From Ustilago trichophora (Eukaryota > Basidiomycota > Ustilaginomycetes > Ustilaginales > Ustilaginaceae): a stretch of 64,000 bases of DNA. Shown piece by piece: positions 38,169 to 49,234 of this stretch. Location: positions 372,001-436,000 of the forward strand of contig OOIN01000002.1 of assembly GCA_900323505.1 (NCBI GenBank), read 5' to 3'. Within the stretch, counting starts at the first letter, position 1. The number at the start of each line of letters is the position of its first letter. The position numbers were made by a program, and so were the translations under genes. The notes under the pieces were generated by a model. That model was given only the letters and a program-made list of their open reading frames with translations. It ran no database searches and was not told the DNA's origin.

Positions 38169-38429
38169 ATTCCCTGTGGAATGTTCATGACCTTCTTCTT
38201 CTCGTTTGCTCCGCAATTTTCATACCAAAATCCACACATGCTCTTGGCATTTGTATCGATCAGTACGACTCATTGACAGAATTCCACGCAATCGATCGGC
38301 CTTCATGGGAAGCAAGAACAGCCTGAGCTGCAAAAGGCTTTGAGACAAAGATGTCTGGAATGCTAGAAATGCAGTACGTGTACAAATACAATGAGAGAAG
38401 CGATCGAGTTGTGATCCATCTCTTAGGAT

Positions 38430-39545
38430 CTAAACCGCAGATCGATTTTGGAGGTGCCGTTGGCGAAACTGTACGAGATCCGATTCGGATTGAACGCGTT
38501 TGATGAGCTGGGTCCTGTGTGCTGCTGTGCGATGTTGTTCCGCTATCCCGCTGGGTGTAGGTGAGGGTTCGTATGGTATTGAGCAGAGAATCGATTGGAG
38601 GTGCTGCTTGGCGCATTTGAGTGGCGATTCAAATGTTTCGTATCGATGGCGAAGGTCGAGATACTCCACGGCCATCTCCAACGCGGACAAATTTTCGCTC
38701 TTCCCGACGCGGTCTGCTGCTGATAGGGAAGGTCGGAAGAGTCCTGGGTTCTCGAGTAGCGTCTCGCCCACCATGACCCCACTTGCACCAGTAGAAGCAA
38801 CGTTGGTGACAACTTCATCCCAGCATCTGACGTTGCCATTGCTAACCACGGCTGTATCCCCACTTGGCTGATCCGCACTTCGCAAAAGACCCTCAGCTTG
38901 AAGCGCCTCGTTCACTTGAATCACCATATCGAGATCAGCGAGTCCCTTTCGGCGTCTCACCGAGGAAGCGAAACGCGGATGGAGCGTGACGAGGCTACTG
39001 CCAGCCCGAGCGAGCTCTACTGCTAGCTGGGGTGTCTGCTCTTTCGGCACAGTGAGTCGGATTTTTGTCGTGACGGGTACATCAACCGCTCGGGCAAGAT
39101 TGCAGACAATCTCTGTCAACAACGACCAATTTTGCTTCGGCAACAGGTATGCACCGTAATGTCCTTGCTCAGCGTGACGTTGCGGACAGCCAAGATTGAG
39201 ATCAATTCCATCGGCCAAGTGTGCCACTTTTTTGGCCGCTTCGACGAGCTGTTGGGTATCATTGCCAGCCAGCTGGACAATCTGGGGCGCTGTTTGGCCC
39301 ACCAAAGGGTTGTCAGTATTGCGAATAAGATTCTCAGGGGAGGCCTTGCCGAGCTCAAGACTTTTGCAGAGGATGTCCAGCATATCGCGGTCGACATTGA
39401 GGTCCGATGCAAGGTACATCTGCGTCCATGTTGATGTGGCGCCATTGCGGACTGTTTGAAGTCGAAAGGGAAGATCCGACTGACCGACCATGGGAGCCGC
39501 GCAGTAGAGCAAGCTCTCTAGGGGTAGCTTGTAGTTGACGACCAT
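38430..39545 (-). CDS. DUS1: tRNA-dihydrouridine(16/17) synthase [NAD(P)+]
   Basis: 371 residues, one exon, true ATG at 39545. The DUS TIM barrel begins with LLYCAAPMVGQSDLPFR. GIDLNLGCPQ carries the catalytic Cys of the family and is followed by QGHYGAYLL, which favours the Dus1 branch over Dus4. FMN-contact segments are seen in VTTKIRLTVP and ASGVMVGETLLENPGLF. The usual VHGR segment appears as TLHPRF, a divergent form. The C-terminus is shorter than in many Dus1 proteins (about 420 residues) but keeps the helical domain (DLRHRYETFESPLKCAKQHL). It reduces U16/U17 in the tRNA D-loop. Convergent with SPT5 and divergent to SPC7. Confidence 0.9.
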   Translation of the reverse strand: MVVNYKLPLESLLYCAAPMVGQSDLPFRLQTVRNGATSTWTQMYLASDLNVDRDMLDILCKSLELGKASPENLIRNTDNPLVGQTAPQIVQLAGNDTQQLVEAAKKVAHLADGIDLNLGCPQRHAEQGHYGAYLLPKQNWSLLTEIVCNLARAVDVPVTTKIRLTVPKEQTPQLAVELARAGSSLVTLHPRFASSVRRRKGLADLDMVIQVNEALQAEGLLRSADQPSGDTAVVSNGNVRCWDEVVTNVASTGASGVMVGETLLENPGLFRPSLSAADRVGKSENLSALEMAVEYLDLRHRYETFESPLKCAKQHLQSILCSIPYEPSPTPSGIAEQHRTAAHRTQLIKRVQSESDLVQFRQRHLQNRSAV

Positions 39546-40188
39546 TTTCTCGCACTCTGTCTGGCCAGATGCGCGGCTTCACTTTCCGGTTTTGGTGATT
39601 GCTTCGAAGGTATGCTGCTCCCACCAGCAACTAGAACCATATCGGCATGCCTGCTGAAGTCCGTGATGCAACTGAGATCGGATGCGATAAGCTACCTTGC
39701 AAGGCCATGGATCATTTCGTTGGCAACCTGCGAAAGCAGATGTATGTAGTGGTGGTGAGCATCGTTAGAGGTACGTTGTGCATGCGAAGAAAGGGCGGAG
39801 AAAATGCAAAGCCGAAACCCAAAATTTAAGGTCACGTGCATTGCACCCTTCTTTGTTGGCGAGGCGCGGTTTGGGGTGTCAAAAAGCGCAGTCAGGGAGA
39901 GCAACACTCGGCGCGTACTGTAAATAGTTTTGTGATGCTGTATTGTCTTTGTGTGCTTTTCGAGGGAGGACCGATTGACGCGACTCGCGTTGCTCTTGCG
40001 TCGGCGAGACCAACACATGACAGCTTGCGAGGGTCCAGATTGTCATATGCTCTTCACGACGTCCATCACCACCTCCTCACCCTCGACACTTTTCCCATCA
40101 TCAACCTACATCATCGCTGCCGTCACCCTTCAACAACCATCTGCGCAGTGAAAAACAATCGCTTCAAAGGCGTGCTTGATTCGACAAC
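39546..40188. other. DUS1-SPC7 divergent intergenic region
   Basis: 643 bp with no gene. The right half is C/A-rich leader sequence. A TACTGTA motif lies at 39917-39923. Confidence 0.5.
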
Positions 40189-43100
40189 ATGCCGTCGCCT
40201 CTCAAGCCGCGACGATCTCCGCGCTCCAGGATGTCTCTTGCTGGTACCGGCTCGGGTGGTGTGCCGCTCGGAGGCTCTTCCATGACTACGAAAGCATCTG
40301 TCAGCGATGCTTCCAAAGAGAACAATAGGACCGCACGACTCTCCTCGACGACGGGCAAGGACGACTCTATGAAGGCTGCCAAGGAGCGTGCCACTACAAA
40401 GAAGCGGGCCGCATCAGTAGGAGGCGCAGAAATCGATACGTTGCTCAAGGAGTCCAACACAAAAGCCAACTCGACCGTCGCATCAACAAGCAGGCGCAAC
40501 GCTCCCGCACCCCGAAAGAGCGCCATTCGACAGGTGCCACAGGTCTTCCTCAGCCCCACTGGTCTCGTTCCTAGTCCAGAGTCCAGAAAGGGTCTTCCCA
40601 TGGCGCCACTCACCGAGCAGATTGCCCAGCTTGGCAGACCCGAGCCCGCCACAAATAACAGATCCAGCCGTGCATCGCTACCCAACGTTGACACTGCCGA
40701 ACGTGATGTTGGTCCCAGCTTTGGTACAGGCAAGGCTCGCGACTCGATGCAAGCTTCCGGTTTCAGCTCGCTTGCCGGCGCTGCCACCAGTATCATCGCC
40801 TCTTCCAGCTCTGCTGCGCCTGTCTCTAGGAATGCCATGACCCAAGTCATCCGCCCCAAGCGAAGAGTCACGTTCAGCTCTCGACAGGAGAAGACCGAAT
40901 TCGCCCGTGACGAGCCCACACTGCGTCTTGGAAGTCTGAGGAGAGAGCAGCTCTCGCCACCTTCGACACCCGCCAGCTCCTCCGCCGCCAGTGCGGGCTT
41001 TGCATCCTACATTCAATCTCAAGAAGATTCTAGCTCGGAAAGCGACAGCGAGAGCGAGTCTGAATCGGAATCCGACATGGACTTTGACGCCTCAAACGAG
41101 CTGGCAGCCAGGTCGCTCGCTGCGTCCATTGCCGCTTCCCTCCCTCACGATGACTCTACTCTCGACCCATCGATGGATGCGTCGATCGACGGGAGCAATA
41201 TGTCTACTTCCGACTCTACCGTCAACATGGACTTTACCGGTACACATGGCTCAGTGAATAAGCGATCCATCGCCGACACACTCGATGGCGAGGTATCCAT
41301 GAGTCTCGATACTGAAGCCGACGAGTCTGTGCAGATGGACATCACACAAGCGATGACATCGGCTCCGACTCTAAAACGCAGACGCAGCAGCTCCGCCGCC
41401 GATGAATCCACCTCAACGGATGCAAGCGCAGAAGCTTCTGCTATGGATCTGGACCAGACTGCCACAATGGAGTTCACTGGCATTCATGCTGTTGCTGGCG
41501 CCGATGACTCGGAAGATTCTGATAGCAGCGATGACGATGGCGAAGGCATGGAGATGACCAAGGCCATCACCACCAAGATCGAAGCCAAGCGGAACGGCGA
41601 TGCTACCACCACCATCATCACCGACTTCCCCGAGCTGAGCAGTAGCGATTCCGAAGGAGATGACACCATTCAAGCCGATGCCACCATGCCAATGGAAATG
41701 ACGCGCGCGGTCACCGGCTTCATCTGCGAAAAGGATCAAGCATCGAGTGACATGGACCTGGTTGACTCAAGTTCAAGCCGGGCGTTCGGCCTTGCATCCT
41801 CCGACGACGCTTCCATGGCGATGGATATGACCATGCCCATGGATCAGATGGCCGGAGCAAATGCTTCGCCTTCCAAGCCAATCCACACACCCGCCAAGTC
41901 GCCTCTCCGACTCGGTGCCGGCGCGCCCAGCCCATTCCAGCCAACACCAGGCAAGTCGCCAAGCCGATTCCGCCAATCGCTTCGTGGAGGCGTTGCGGCT
42001 CTCGAGACAAACGCACACTCACCTGCGCAGCGCATTGGAGGCACTCTGCCGCCCAAAGGACATACGCCACACGCTAGTCTGACAAGCGACACGAGTTCAT
42101 TCCGCCGATCCATCATCGGTGGCATCGCCTCCTCCACCTACCAGCACTCGCCTGCTAGACGTGTACAGACGCAGGAGGAAGCTGATCGACAGCCTGGCGC
42201 TCCCCTCACTGTCGACAACTTGGCCGAGGCTGGTCGCCTAGCCTCAAGCCGTGCAGCTAGCTCGTCGCCCTCTTCTAAGACCAAGGTTTCGGCAGCCACA
42301 CTTATGGCCGGTCAGCGCAAATCTCTGAGCAGCGTTGGTCTCAACTGGCCAACAGGCGGTCCGATTGCTTCGTCCTCGCGCTCTTCGCCTTCTAAGGGCA
42401 CAAGTCCAAGACGTCGAGCGGGACGCAGCTCGCTGGTCGCTGCGGTCCTACCTGACCTGTCTTCTGCAGCCACAAACGATGACTCTTTCCACTCGGCCGT
42501 TGAATCTGGTATCCGCAGCGCGAATGGTGCAAGCAGCGAACCGCAGGACAGCTCCGTCGCGCACTCTTCCACATCCGACGTAGGCGTGGGCGTAGACAGC
42601 TTTGACGACTACAGCAACGACGACCATAATCAGGTGCCGGTTCAGATGCCGCTCAACGACTTCCTTCGCTTCGTCGGTGTACACTTTAATGACGACATGA
42701 GCGCATCGCGTCGCAAACCCGTGCCTCCGACCAAAGAAGAGCAGAGCGCCGACGAAGCTGCTTCATCTGACTCACAGGGTGGTCCTGTGGCGATGATGCG
42801 TCTTGTCAAAGCGGCGTGCGGTTCTGTACCTCAGCTCGAGGCGCTGCGCGAAGCGTGTCGTGAGATCAAGGAGCAGGTCGACGACGGTCGAGAGAAGATG
42901 GTCGAGATGGAACAGGCGTTCTACGACTCTCCCCCTGACTTTGTTCGCGAGATCATGGGCCTCCAGAACGAAGAGGAACGACGAGATATGGAGGCGCAAT
43001 TCAAGCTGCAGAAGCAGGCCGCGCGTGCGCTCGTCAGCGCCGACTACTACGGCTGGCGACTCGACAAGGAGTTTGACCAGGAGATGATCCAAACACTTCA

Positions 43101-44271
43101 AGCCTACCATGGTCGCTTACAATGCGATCTGCATATCGTCAACATCAAGAAGGAGCAGCTACAACAAGAGATCCTACCCGTGCTCCGCGTCAAGCACGCC
43201 AAGCTCAAGGCCGACCTTGCTCTCGCCAAACAGCGTCAAGCTGAGATCGAGACATGCGACGCTGAAGAGCTCAAGGGGCTGTATTCTAGCATCGAGGAGC
43301 AGCACGAGGTGCTGGAGTCGATGCGTGCCAAGCTGATGGATGTCGAAGAGCAGCATGAGCGACTGCTGGTCCGACTTGAGGAGAATCGCGAGAAGATGGC
43401 TGCGGCTCAGGAGATGGTGGACAAGGCCCACGCCACTGTCGACCAGATTCAGGGCTATACACGCGGCGAAGCGGGTCGATTGCTTCGCGAAATCCGTAAC
43501 CTGGAGAAGCTGCACCTCGTCCGAGTCTTGGACAACGGCTTTGACCCTAGCCTCGATGAGGTAGAGAAGGGAGCAGAGAGCGCAGACAACGGGGCTAACC
43601 GAGATGTAGTACTCATCCTCGATGGCTGGCTCCAAGTCTCCATGTCCCTACTCGCAAGTAGCTCCGCCAACCAGCTGCCCCACAACAGCAAAATCTCGCG
43701 CATCCAACTCAAGCAAAAGGGCACACGAGCCAGCAACGACGATACTAATCTCGTCCGCAAGCTTGCCGTGCAAATTCTCCAAACCGACTTCAACGTCGAG
43801 TTCGCCGACGGCATCCCGCAGGATGCTCTTGTTATCCTCCGCCGGATCTCCCAGACGCTCATCCGTCAGCGCATTCTGCTTGCTGAAATCGAGCATTTGC
43901 GCTGCCGCTTCCCCGTCCAGCTCCTTGACGATGTCGCCAGCAAATCCACAGCGCCCATCCTCAATGGCACTCCCGATGCCTCCATCAGTTCCACAGCCGA
44001 GCAGGCGGGTGACTACGAGGTCGCACTCCAAGCTTCGGTGCTCCTCCCAAACAAGAGGAGCAAGATTGTCATCACCGCAACATCCGATCTCAAAGGTGTC
44101 GGAGAGAGCAGGTCGATCCTCCTCGCCGATAGCGTAAAGGTCGAGAGGATCTACGGAAGCGTGGATACCGAGGCTATGTCGCTGCAGATTCTGGACTGCA
44201 TCGAGACGGATCCAACCATCGGTTCGTTGAGCAAGGCTTTCATCGAGACGATAGAGACTTTCGACAGCTAG
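40189..44271 (+). CDS. SPC7: Kinetochore scaffold Spc7/KNL1
   Basis: 1360 residues, one exon. The N-terminus is basic, with an RVxF-type PP1-docking motif RRVTFSS near residue 226. Six MELT-like motifs follow: MDFT (347), MDIT (383), MEFT (427), MEMT (454), MEMT (502) and MDMT (545). When phosphorylated by Mps1 these recruit Bub3-Bub1 in the spindle checkpoint. SPxR/SPR motifs (KSPLRLG, KSPSRFR) are frequent around 560-800. The Spc7 domain begins near 821 (PLNDFLRFVGVHFND), leads into a long coiled coil (about 865-1105), and ends in an RWD-containing region that binds the Mis12 complex. The gene belongs to the outer-kinetochore KMN network. Identification is firm from layout and motifs. Confidence 0.95.
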   Translation: MPSPLKPRRSPRSRMSLAGTGSGGVPLGGSSMTTKASVSDASKENNRTARLSSTTGKDDSMKAAKERATTKKRAASVGGAEIDTLLKESNTKANSTVASTSRRNAPAPRKSAIRQVPQVFLSPTGLVPSPESRKGLPMAPLTEQIAQLGRPEPATNNRSSRASLPNVDTAERDVGPSFGTGKARDSMQASGFSSLAGAATSIIASSSSAAPVSRNAMTQVIRPKRRVTFSSRQEKTEFARDEPTLRLGSLRREQLSPPSTPASSSAASAGFASYIQSQEDSSSESDSESESESESDMDFDASNELAARSLAASIAASLPHDDSTLDPSMDASIDGSNMSTSDSTVNMDFTGTHGSVNKRSIADTLDGEVSMSLDTEADESVQMDITQAMTSAPTLKRRRSSSAADESTSTDASAEASAMDLDQTATMEFTGIHAVAGADDSEDSDSSDDDGEGMEMTKAITTKIEAKRNGDATTTIITDFPELSSSDSEGDDTIQADATMPMEMTRAVTGFICEKDQASSDMDLVDSSSSRAFGLASSDDASMAMDMTMPMDQMAGANASPSKPIHTPAKSPLRLGAGAPSPFQPTPGKSPSRFRQSLRGGVAALETNAHSPAQRIGGTLPPKGHTPHASLTSDTSSFRRSIIGGIASSTYQHSPARRVQTQEEADRQPGAPLTVDNLAEAGRLASSRAASSSPSSKTKVSAATLMAGQRKSLSSVGLNWPTGGPIASSSRSSPSKGTSPRRRAGRSSLVAAVLPDLSSAATNDDSFHSAVESGIRSANGASSEPQDSSVAHSSTSDVGVGVDSFDDYSNDDHNQVPVQMPLNDFLRFVGVHFNDDMSASRRKPVPPTKEEQSADEAASSDSQGGPVAMMRLVKAACGSVPQLEALREACREIKEQVDDGREKMVEMEQAFYDSPPDFVREIMGLQNEEERRDMEAQFKLQKQAARALVSADYYGWRLDKEFDQEMIQTLQAYHGRLQCDLHIVNIKKEQLQQEILPVLRVKHAKLKADLALAKQRQAEIETCDAEELKGLYSSIEEQHEVLESMRAKLMDVEEQHERLLVRLEENREKMAAAQEMVDKAHATVDQIQGYTRGEAGRLLREIRNLEKLHLVRVLDNGFDPSLDEVEKGAESADNGANRDVVLILDGWLQVSMSLLASSSANQLPHNSKISRIQLKQKGTRASNDDTNLVRKLAVQILQTDFNVEFADGIPQDALVILRRISQTLIRQRILLAEIEHLRCRFPVQLLDDVASKSTAPILNGTPDASISSTAEQAGDYEVALQASVLLPNKRSKIVITATSDLKGVGESRSILLADSVKVERIYGSVDTEAMSLQILDCIETDPTIGSLSKAFIETIETFDS

Positions 44272-44849
44272 TCACATTCCCCCTGCTTTTATCTACTCTG
44301 CTCTGTGTTTTCATCGTGACTGTCTGCCTCTTTTATGTACTTGTATCAACTTGTCTTTCGAATCTAGGCATCCGTTATACTCTCCTTCTTCGTGACGTGG
44401 ATGCTGTCTGAGAAATCGTTTGGCTACGAAGCCTTTAAGTCGGCTGTGAGCTGATGAGTTAGCTTGGAATGAAAGCATTCGTTATATTTGAGAAGTTCTG
44501 ACTAATGTACAAAGCTTTTCCGTCGTAAAGAGAGAGTGAGCTTGAAAGGGTTGTGTTACAGGGTGATGCTAGGGTCGTGCATGTGTGTGCTAGGACATGG
44601 TGGTGGTGCGATGTTGGTCTTTTCAGACCAGCGGTTGCGGTACGGCGATGGGATGCAGATGCGATGGTCGAATAATACGGCCCAGTTGGGTTCCTTGCGA
44701 GGCAACCCTTGGATTAGAGATTCTCGTCGTAATGGTGCAAGTATCGAGAGATGGCTCTAGGGCTGAGAGGAGTCTCGCTTTTAGGCACTGCTCCTGAGTC
44801 GCAGATGCAAGCGCTAGGAATCGTATATGCTGAGTAGATGGGTGGTTGT
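44272..44849. other. convergent intergenic region
   Basis: 578 bp between the SPC7 and MRP10 stops. T-rich just after 44280, as expected for a 3' untranslated region. No gene is seen. Confidence 0.5.
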
Positions 44850-45195
44850 TTAGATCTGCTTCGACAGCCTCGCCAAGTGGTAGTTGATGGTGGGCTTGGA
44901 TACGCCTCCACGTGGTTTCTGCGACCAAAAAAAAAAACAGTCAAGATATACAGCATAGAAGGCTTCACGGTCAGCATGATCCCGCAGAAATATGCTAAGT
45001 CATTAGAGCTGAGCACTTTGTACTTACCCTACTGGACATGCACTCTTGCAGCGCCCTCGCCGAGTCCTTGCAAGCACCAATGTTGTTGAGATCGTTGGAG
45101 CTGGCCCAGCATGCGAGCATTGTGGCGAACTCAGCTGCGCATGGAGCGGCGGCGGCGTCCTTCTTCGGCCTGACTTTGAGTTTGTTCAACTTCAT
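44850..45195 (-). CDS. MRP10: Mitochondrial ribosomal small-subunit protein mS37 (Mrp10, twin CX9C)
   Basis: Two exons on the minus strand: 45195-45028 and 44918-44850, giving 78 residues. The intron (109 nt) starts GTAAGT and ends in a poly-T tract plus CGCAG, phase 0. Exon 1 has the twin CX9C pattern of a CHCH protein: CAAEFATMLAC and CKDSARALQEC, preceded by a basic KLNKLKVRPKK. Exon 2 adds SKPTINYHLARLSKQ, the conserved tail of Mrp10/CHCHD1. The protein is imported through the Mia40 route and built into the mitochondrial small ribosomal subunit. The start is ATG 45195; the frame opens 12 bp earlier only at a TTG. Confidence 0.92.
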
Positions 45196-45614
45196 GTTGA
45201 GATGCAAATGGGGATGGATGATGAAGATGACGATGATGAAGTTGATGAGAAGAAAGGGTGGAGTTGTGAAGGGTCAAATTTCCATCTTCCGAAAAGCGAA
45301 GCAAGGTCGTGGGAAAATTGTTTCGGCCGGTAAGAAGGTCCAAAAAGGCTCAGAGGCGAATTTGGTACGGACCCGAATGGTGCATCGAGTGCGGCGAGAG
45401 TGAGCTGGAAGCTCTGGCCGCTTTAGGCGTAACCCCACCTTTGGCAGGGACTCGAGCGCGTGGGGCATCCAATCCAAGGAGCACAAGACTTCTTCTCAAA
45501 GCACAGTTGCACCCTTTCATCTCCACTCAACTCACTGTACAGCTTGGTTGATCTCCATCAGCATTCTTTGGGGAACTCCACGAATCACTCGATTGCTAGC
45601 ACATATATCCCATC

Positions 45615-46386
45615 ATGGTACGTAGAGTAACAGCAGTGGCTGGTTCGGTTGCCGACCATACGTCGTGTGATAGTGACTGCAAGATGTCGAGACTGACCTT
45701 TACATCCACAAACCTCCATCGAATCTTACCGACCTGCCAATCTGCAATGGATCATTCTTTCACTTTGCAACATTGCTTATGCTGAATCCGCTTTGGTCTT
45801 CATGTTGTCAACCGTGACTCTCTTGCGACCGACTCGAACCTCTGCAATGCACACACATCCTGGCTGGCTGAACTCGATCCAACGATGGCTGCTTAACTCC
45901 ATTGCGCTCCCTCTGCAACCAAACCTCGAATGCTCCTGTGCCTCTATAGTCTGACGCAAAAGCCACCGGCGCACAGCCCAACCTCGCCGCTTTGGCAAGC
46001 AAGAACTCCCAGGCCGTCCGGTAAGCACGCACGCACCTGCCGTCTCATTCTCGCCCTCAGCAGCGGTCTCACTAACCACCACCGCCGTCTCCTTTTCTTC
46101 TCATCTTTCCTCGAACTCTTGAACCGACCCCAATGATCGATTCCATGGACCGTATTTGTAACGTTTACACAGCCGTCGAGCAGCACAGCAAGCAGCGGCA
46201 AAACCCAACTCCACCCGTGCCGCCGGTGCAGGCGGTTCGTCATCCACCATGATGCGACTATACACAGATGACAGCAAGGGTCTCTCTGTTGACCCCGTCG
46301 TCGTTCTGGTCCTTTCGATTGCCTTCGTCTTCTCCGTTGTGCTGCTTCACATTATCGGAAAGTTCATGCGCTGGTTTTCCAAGTAG
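45615..46386 (+). CDS. SBH1: Sec61 beta subunit (Sbh1) of the ER translocon
   Basis: Three exons are proposed: 45615-45617 (the ATG alone), 45950-46020 and 46173-46386, giving 95 residues. The introns are 334 nt (GTACGT...TATAG) and 152 nt (GTAAGC...CACAG). The second junction rebuilds AVRRRAAQQ in phase. The C-terminal half is diagnostic: MMRLYTDDSKGLSVDP, then the tail anchor VVVLVLSIAFVFSVVLLHII and GKFMRWFSK. The N-terminal half (SDAKATGAQPN..., STRAAGAGGSSS) matches the disordered Gly/Ser/Ala-rich part of the family. Sec61 beta is a tail-anchored translocon subunit that aids signal-peptide insertion. Exons 2 and 3 are firm; exon 1 is a model based on phase and the GT immediately after an ATG. 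Confidence 0.88.
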
Positions 46387-48496
46387 AAAAACTTCCTACG
46401 GGTTTCATCCATTCTAATGCAGCCTAGCTTGCTGACACCTCGCAGCACTTGTACCCGCTGTTGCAACTGCAACCTCTCTTCGGCTACTAAGGCGGTAAGG
46501 CCGAGGATGGACTGTGGATTTGTGGCGGATGATACCTGCTCGGGTATGGCAGCGGCTGGGCGATTGCACTCTCAACTGTAAATACACTCCTTCTCCATCA
46601 TATCCGCTCCAATGCGATCCAGACTTTTCAGCATTCTATTCTCTGCGTCAGTTTAGCGCTTCGAGTCGTCGTCCCTGTATTCCGGTGGGTCATGCGGCTT
46701 CTTTGGCGACGAATACGTCTGCGAGATGGGGTCGCTATCGTCAGTGAGATGCATGTCTGCCCGATTGGTTGAGATAGGACCGAGACGGTCGGAAATTGGT
46801 CGTACCTTTTTGGGGTCGCCTTTTCTCCCTCGATTTTCTTGTGCCAACATTTTTTAAGAGAAAAGAAGAACACTCGCGCCGATACTTGTTTTCGGGTTTC
46901 TTTTCGAGCATAAAGCTGGAGGCTCATCACAATACAGCAAGCCCCTGACCATGCTCCAAGCACAAGCAGGAACCAGAATCGACCCCCACCGATCGGGCTG
47001 CCTGTTGCCGATGCAGTCACCAAACATGCTGAGGCTAGGAACAGCTGCCACAGGCACTTGCGGTTGCACAAACAGTGACGAGGCACAACGTGCCCATACG
47101 AGGAATGCGCAAGAGCGCCCGCCGACGTGTGTCAGGTTAGTTCGAGCCGCAGCGAACCTCCTTGCGTCTAGAACGTTTGCACCTTACAAGGCGAATTTAG
47201 GACTTTTTGCCTCCTCGCACTTCGCAGTTCGCCACTAGCACTCTAGCACCTCTACTGGACAGCTAGCTTATGGCGACATCACCGCAAACCATTCGCGATG
47301 CTGTGATATACTCTTTTTCGGAAGCAACGCACAGCATAGCGTGGGAACAGTCTCCAACGAGATGCAAACTGGCTGACAGCGCTGGTGAGAGGGAGGGGAC
47401 AACGTTTGCCAGAAATAGACTTTGTTAGCCCGGTCTGGACCTGCCAAACGTAAGCTTTCTGCACCGTTGCTCGAAGCAGCACAAGCGATGCGGGTACTGT
47501 AGCTGTAGCTGTGCTTGACGGCCTTTCAACTAGATTCGGGCAGTGCAATTCGGAATCAGTGCTCAGTTATGCTTCAGTCCAAGTGCAAGCTGGAAGAGGA
47601 CACACAAGTTCTGGATACCGACGCGCGTCTCCGAGCGACCGACGCGCAGCTCACATGTGGCATTTCACAAGCGCACTTGCAGAGACAGGAAATCTGCCCT
47701 TTTCCCATCATCTTGACGGTGAGCTGGCTCTCGGAGAGCGGAGCTGCAGCCTGCAGATGTCAAAAATTGCTCGCTTGTCAAGACTCATTCGTCCTTTATG
47801 TGTCCGAGCTGCATCCTTTCCTCAGCTCTTGCTCGAAGGGGAAGGTCACAGCCTCGGACCCCCAGTACTTGGGGGAAGGCGAAATATCCTCCCCACCGTC
47901 CGTTCTTGAGAGAGGGATCTGCACTGTGCATCGCTGTTTCACTTTTTGGCTTCCCGAGTCGCTGTCGATCATGAAGCTTTGCGATGCTGCGAAGTCGATC
48001 TATCTGAATCGCATCAGCTGTCTGTTGGTCTCTCCTTCGAGCTCTTCGCCATCCTATCTCGTCATATGCTTTTGCACCTTATCAACTTTACAACATCAAA
48101 TGTAGATGCAATCAGATGCTTAAGCCGTGACAACAGAAAAAAACGAGATCCAGGTTGTACTGTGAGTGCAAAGAGTGCCAGAGAAGCCCAAGCGAGCACA
48201 ATGAGTGACGTGCCAAAGAGCATGCATTAGATGTGCATGTGCAATGCACCTAGAAGAAGCAGCAAATCCATACCAAACGATAATCAACCTAGCACTGCAT
48301 CTCCGTTAGTGTCGTGACATCTTGAGCGACTCTTTCCTCACCCGTTCTCCCCTCTCCATTACCTTTGGCCGGCAAAGTCCTTCTCGTCGCAATGCAGACC
48401 AGGAATGCTGGTCTCCCTCAAGATGATGCCAAGCTTGACGCTCGGCCGCTTCCCGCTCTCGCACAGCCGACTCGCACGCCTTGCCTTGCCTTGCCA

Positions 48497-48529
48497 CGCC
48501 ATGCCATGCCATGCCATGCCATGCCACAG
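48497..48529. repeat. (CATGC)n pentanucleotide microsatellite
   Basis: Six or so near-perfect tandem CATGC/CATGCC units in intergenic DNA. Confidence 0.7.
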
Positions 48530-49052
48530 CTTCTCGACTGCTATGCGTTCCTGTGCCTCGATGTCTTTCATCCCTGTCATCGTCTGTGCCCTTGTTCCTC
48601 ATCTGGCCAAGGCAAAACAAGGTTTCTCTTCAGCGCTGTACGTCGCCGATCCTGAGCAGCCACTTTCTCTGAAACAGCCTTGTACTGCACTGTGCATCCG
48701 CTCTTCCGCTGAGTTGTAGTACTGTAGCATTTCGCACGCCTCTCTCCAGCAGCATATGTCAAGTCTAGCACCCAAGAGACTTGGAAGCGAGATTTGCCAT
48801 CCGGCCGTGCGTTATCCCTTCTCTCAGCTGTCACACAATGTGACTTCTGCCTGCTTTGATCCTCCGCTAGCTCCTGCCTGTTCGAGCCTCCAGACGGGGT
48901 TCAAACGTGAGCCTCTCCGAGGTGGCGAACCGAATTCCAGAAACGCTTGTGAGATGAACACGTTTGAGTCTAACTTGTCGCCTTCCGCCAGCAAGGAGGA
49001 ATCAAGAGAGAAGCGCTTAGCAACCTTCCCAATCTTGTCTTGTCCCAAATGA

Positions 49053-49058
49053 TATAAG
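49053..49058 (+). promoter_or_regulatory. TATA box candidate for FAS1 gene
   Basis: TATAAG in the context GATATAAGA, 177-182 bp before ATG 49235, followed by a strongly pyrimidine-rich leader typical of highly expressed fungal genes. Confidence 0.45.
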
Positions 49059-49234
49059 ATTCCCTCGTGTACATCGCTTTCTCCTTCCTTCCCTCTTCCT
49101 CATCTTTGCTCCTCTCCCACCCCGAACTCACCTCACGCTCTACACCGTGCTACAGGCTGTCACTCTTTCCAGCCTCTTTCCCCCTTCGTTCCCAGACCTT
49201 CCCCATTCCCCACATTTTCTTCACGCTTCTCACC

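Larger units (their letters stand above)
46387..49234. other. 2.8-kb gene-poor region
   Basis: No credible gene. Open frames such as 47515-48105 show no domain and poor codon use. A (CATGC)n repeat lies at about 48497-48529. The last 170 bp are a C/T-rich leader after a TATA-like element. Confidence 0.55.

Noticed and set aside
47515..48105. 196-codon open frame on the plus strand
   Set aside because: Begins at a non-ATG codon, no domain and no fungal codon bias.
48898..48910. possible tRNA T-arm (GGGTTCAAAC)
   Set aside because: No matching D-arm, acceptor stem or T-run nearby.
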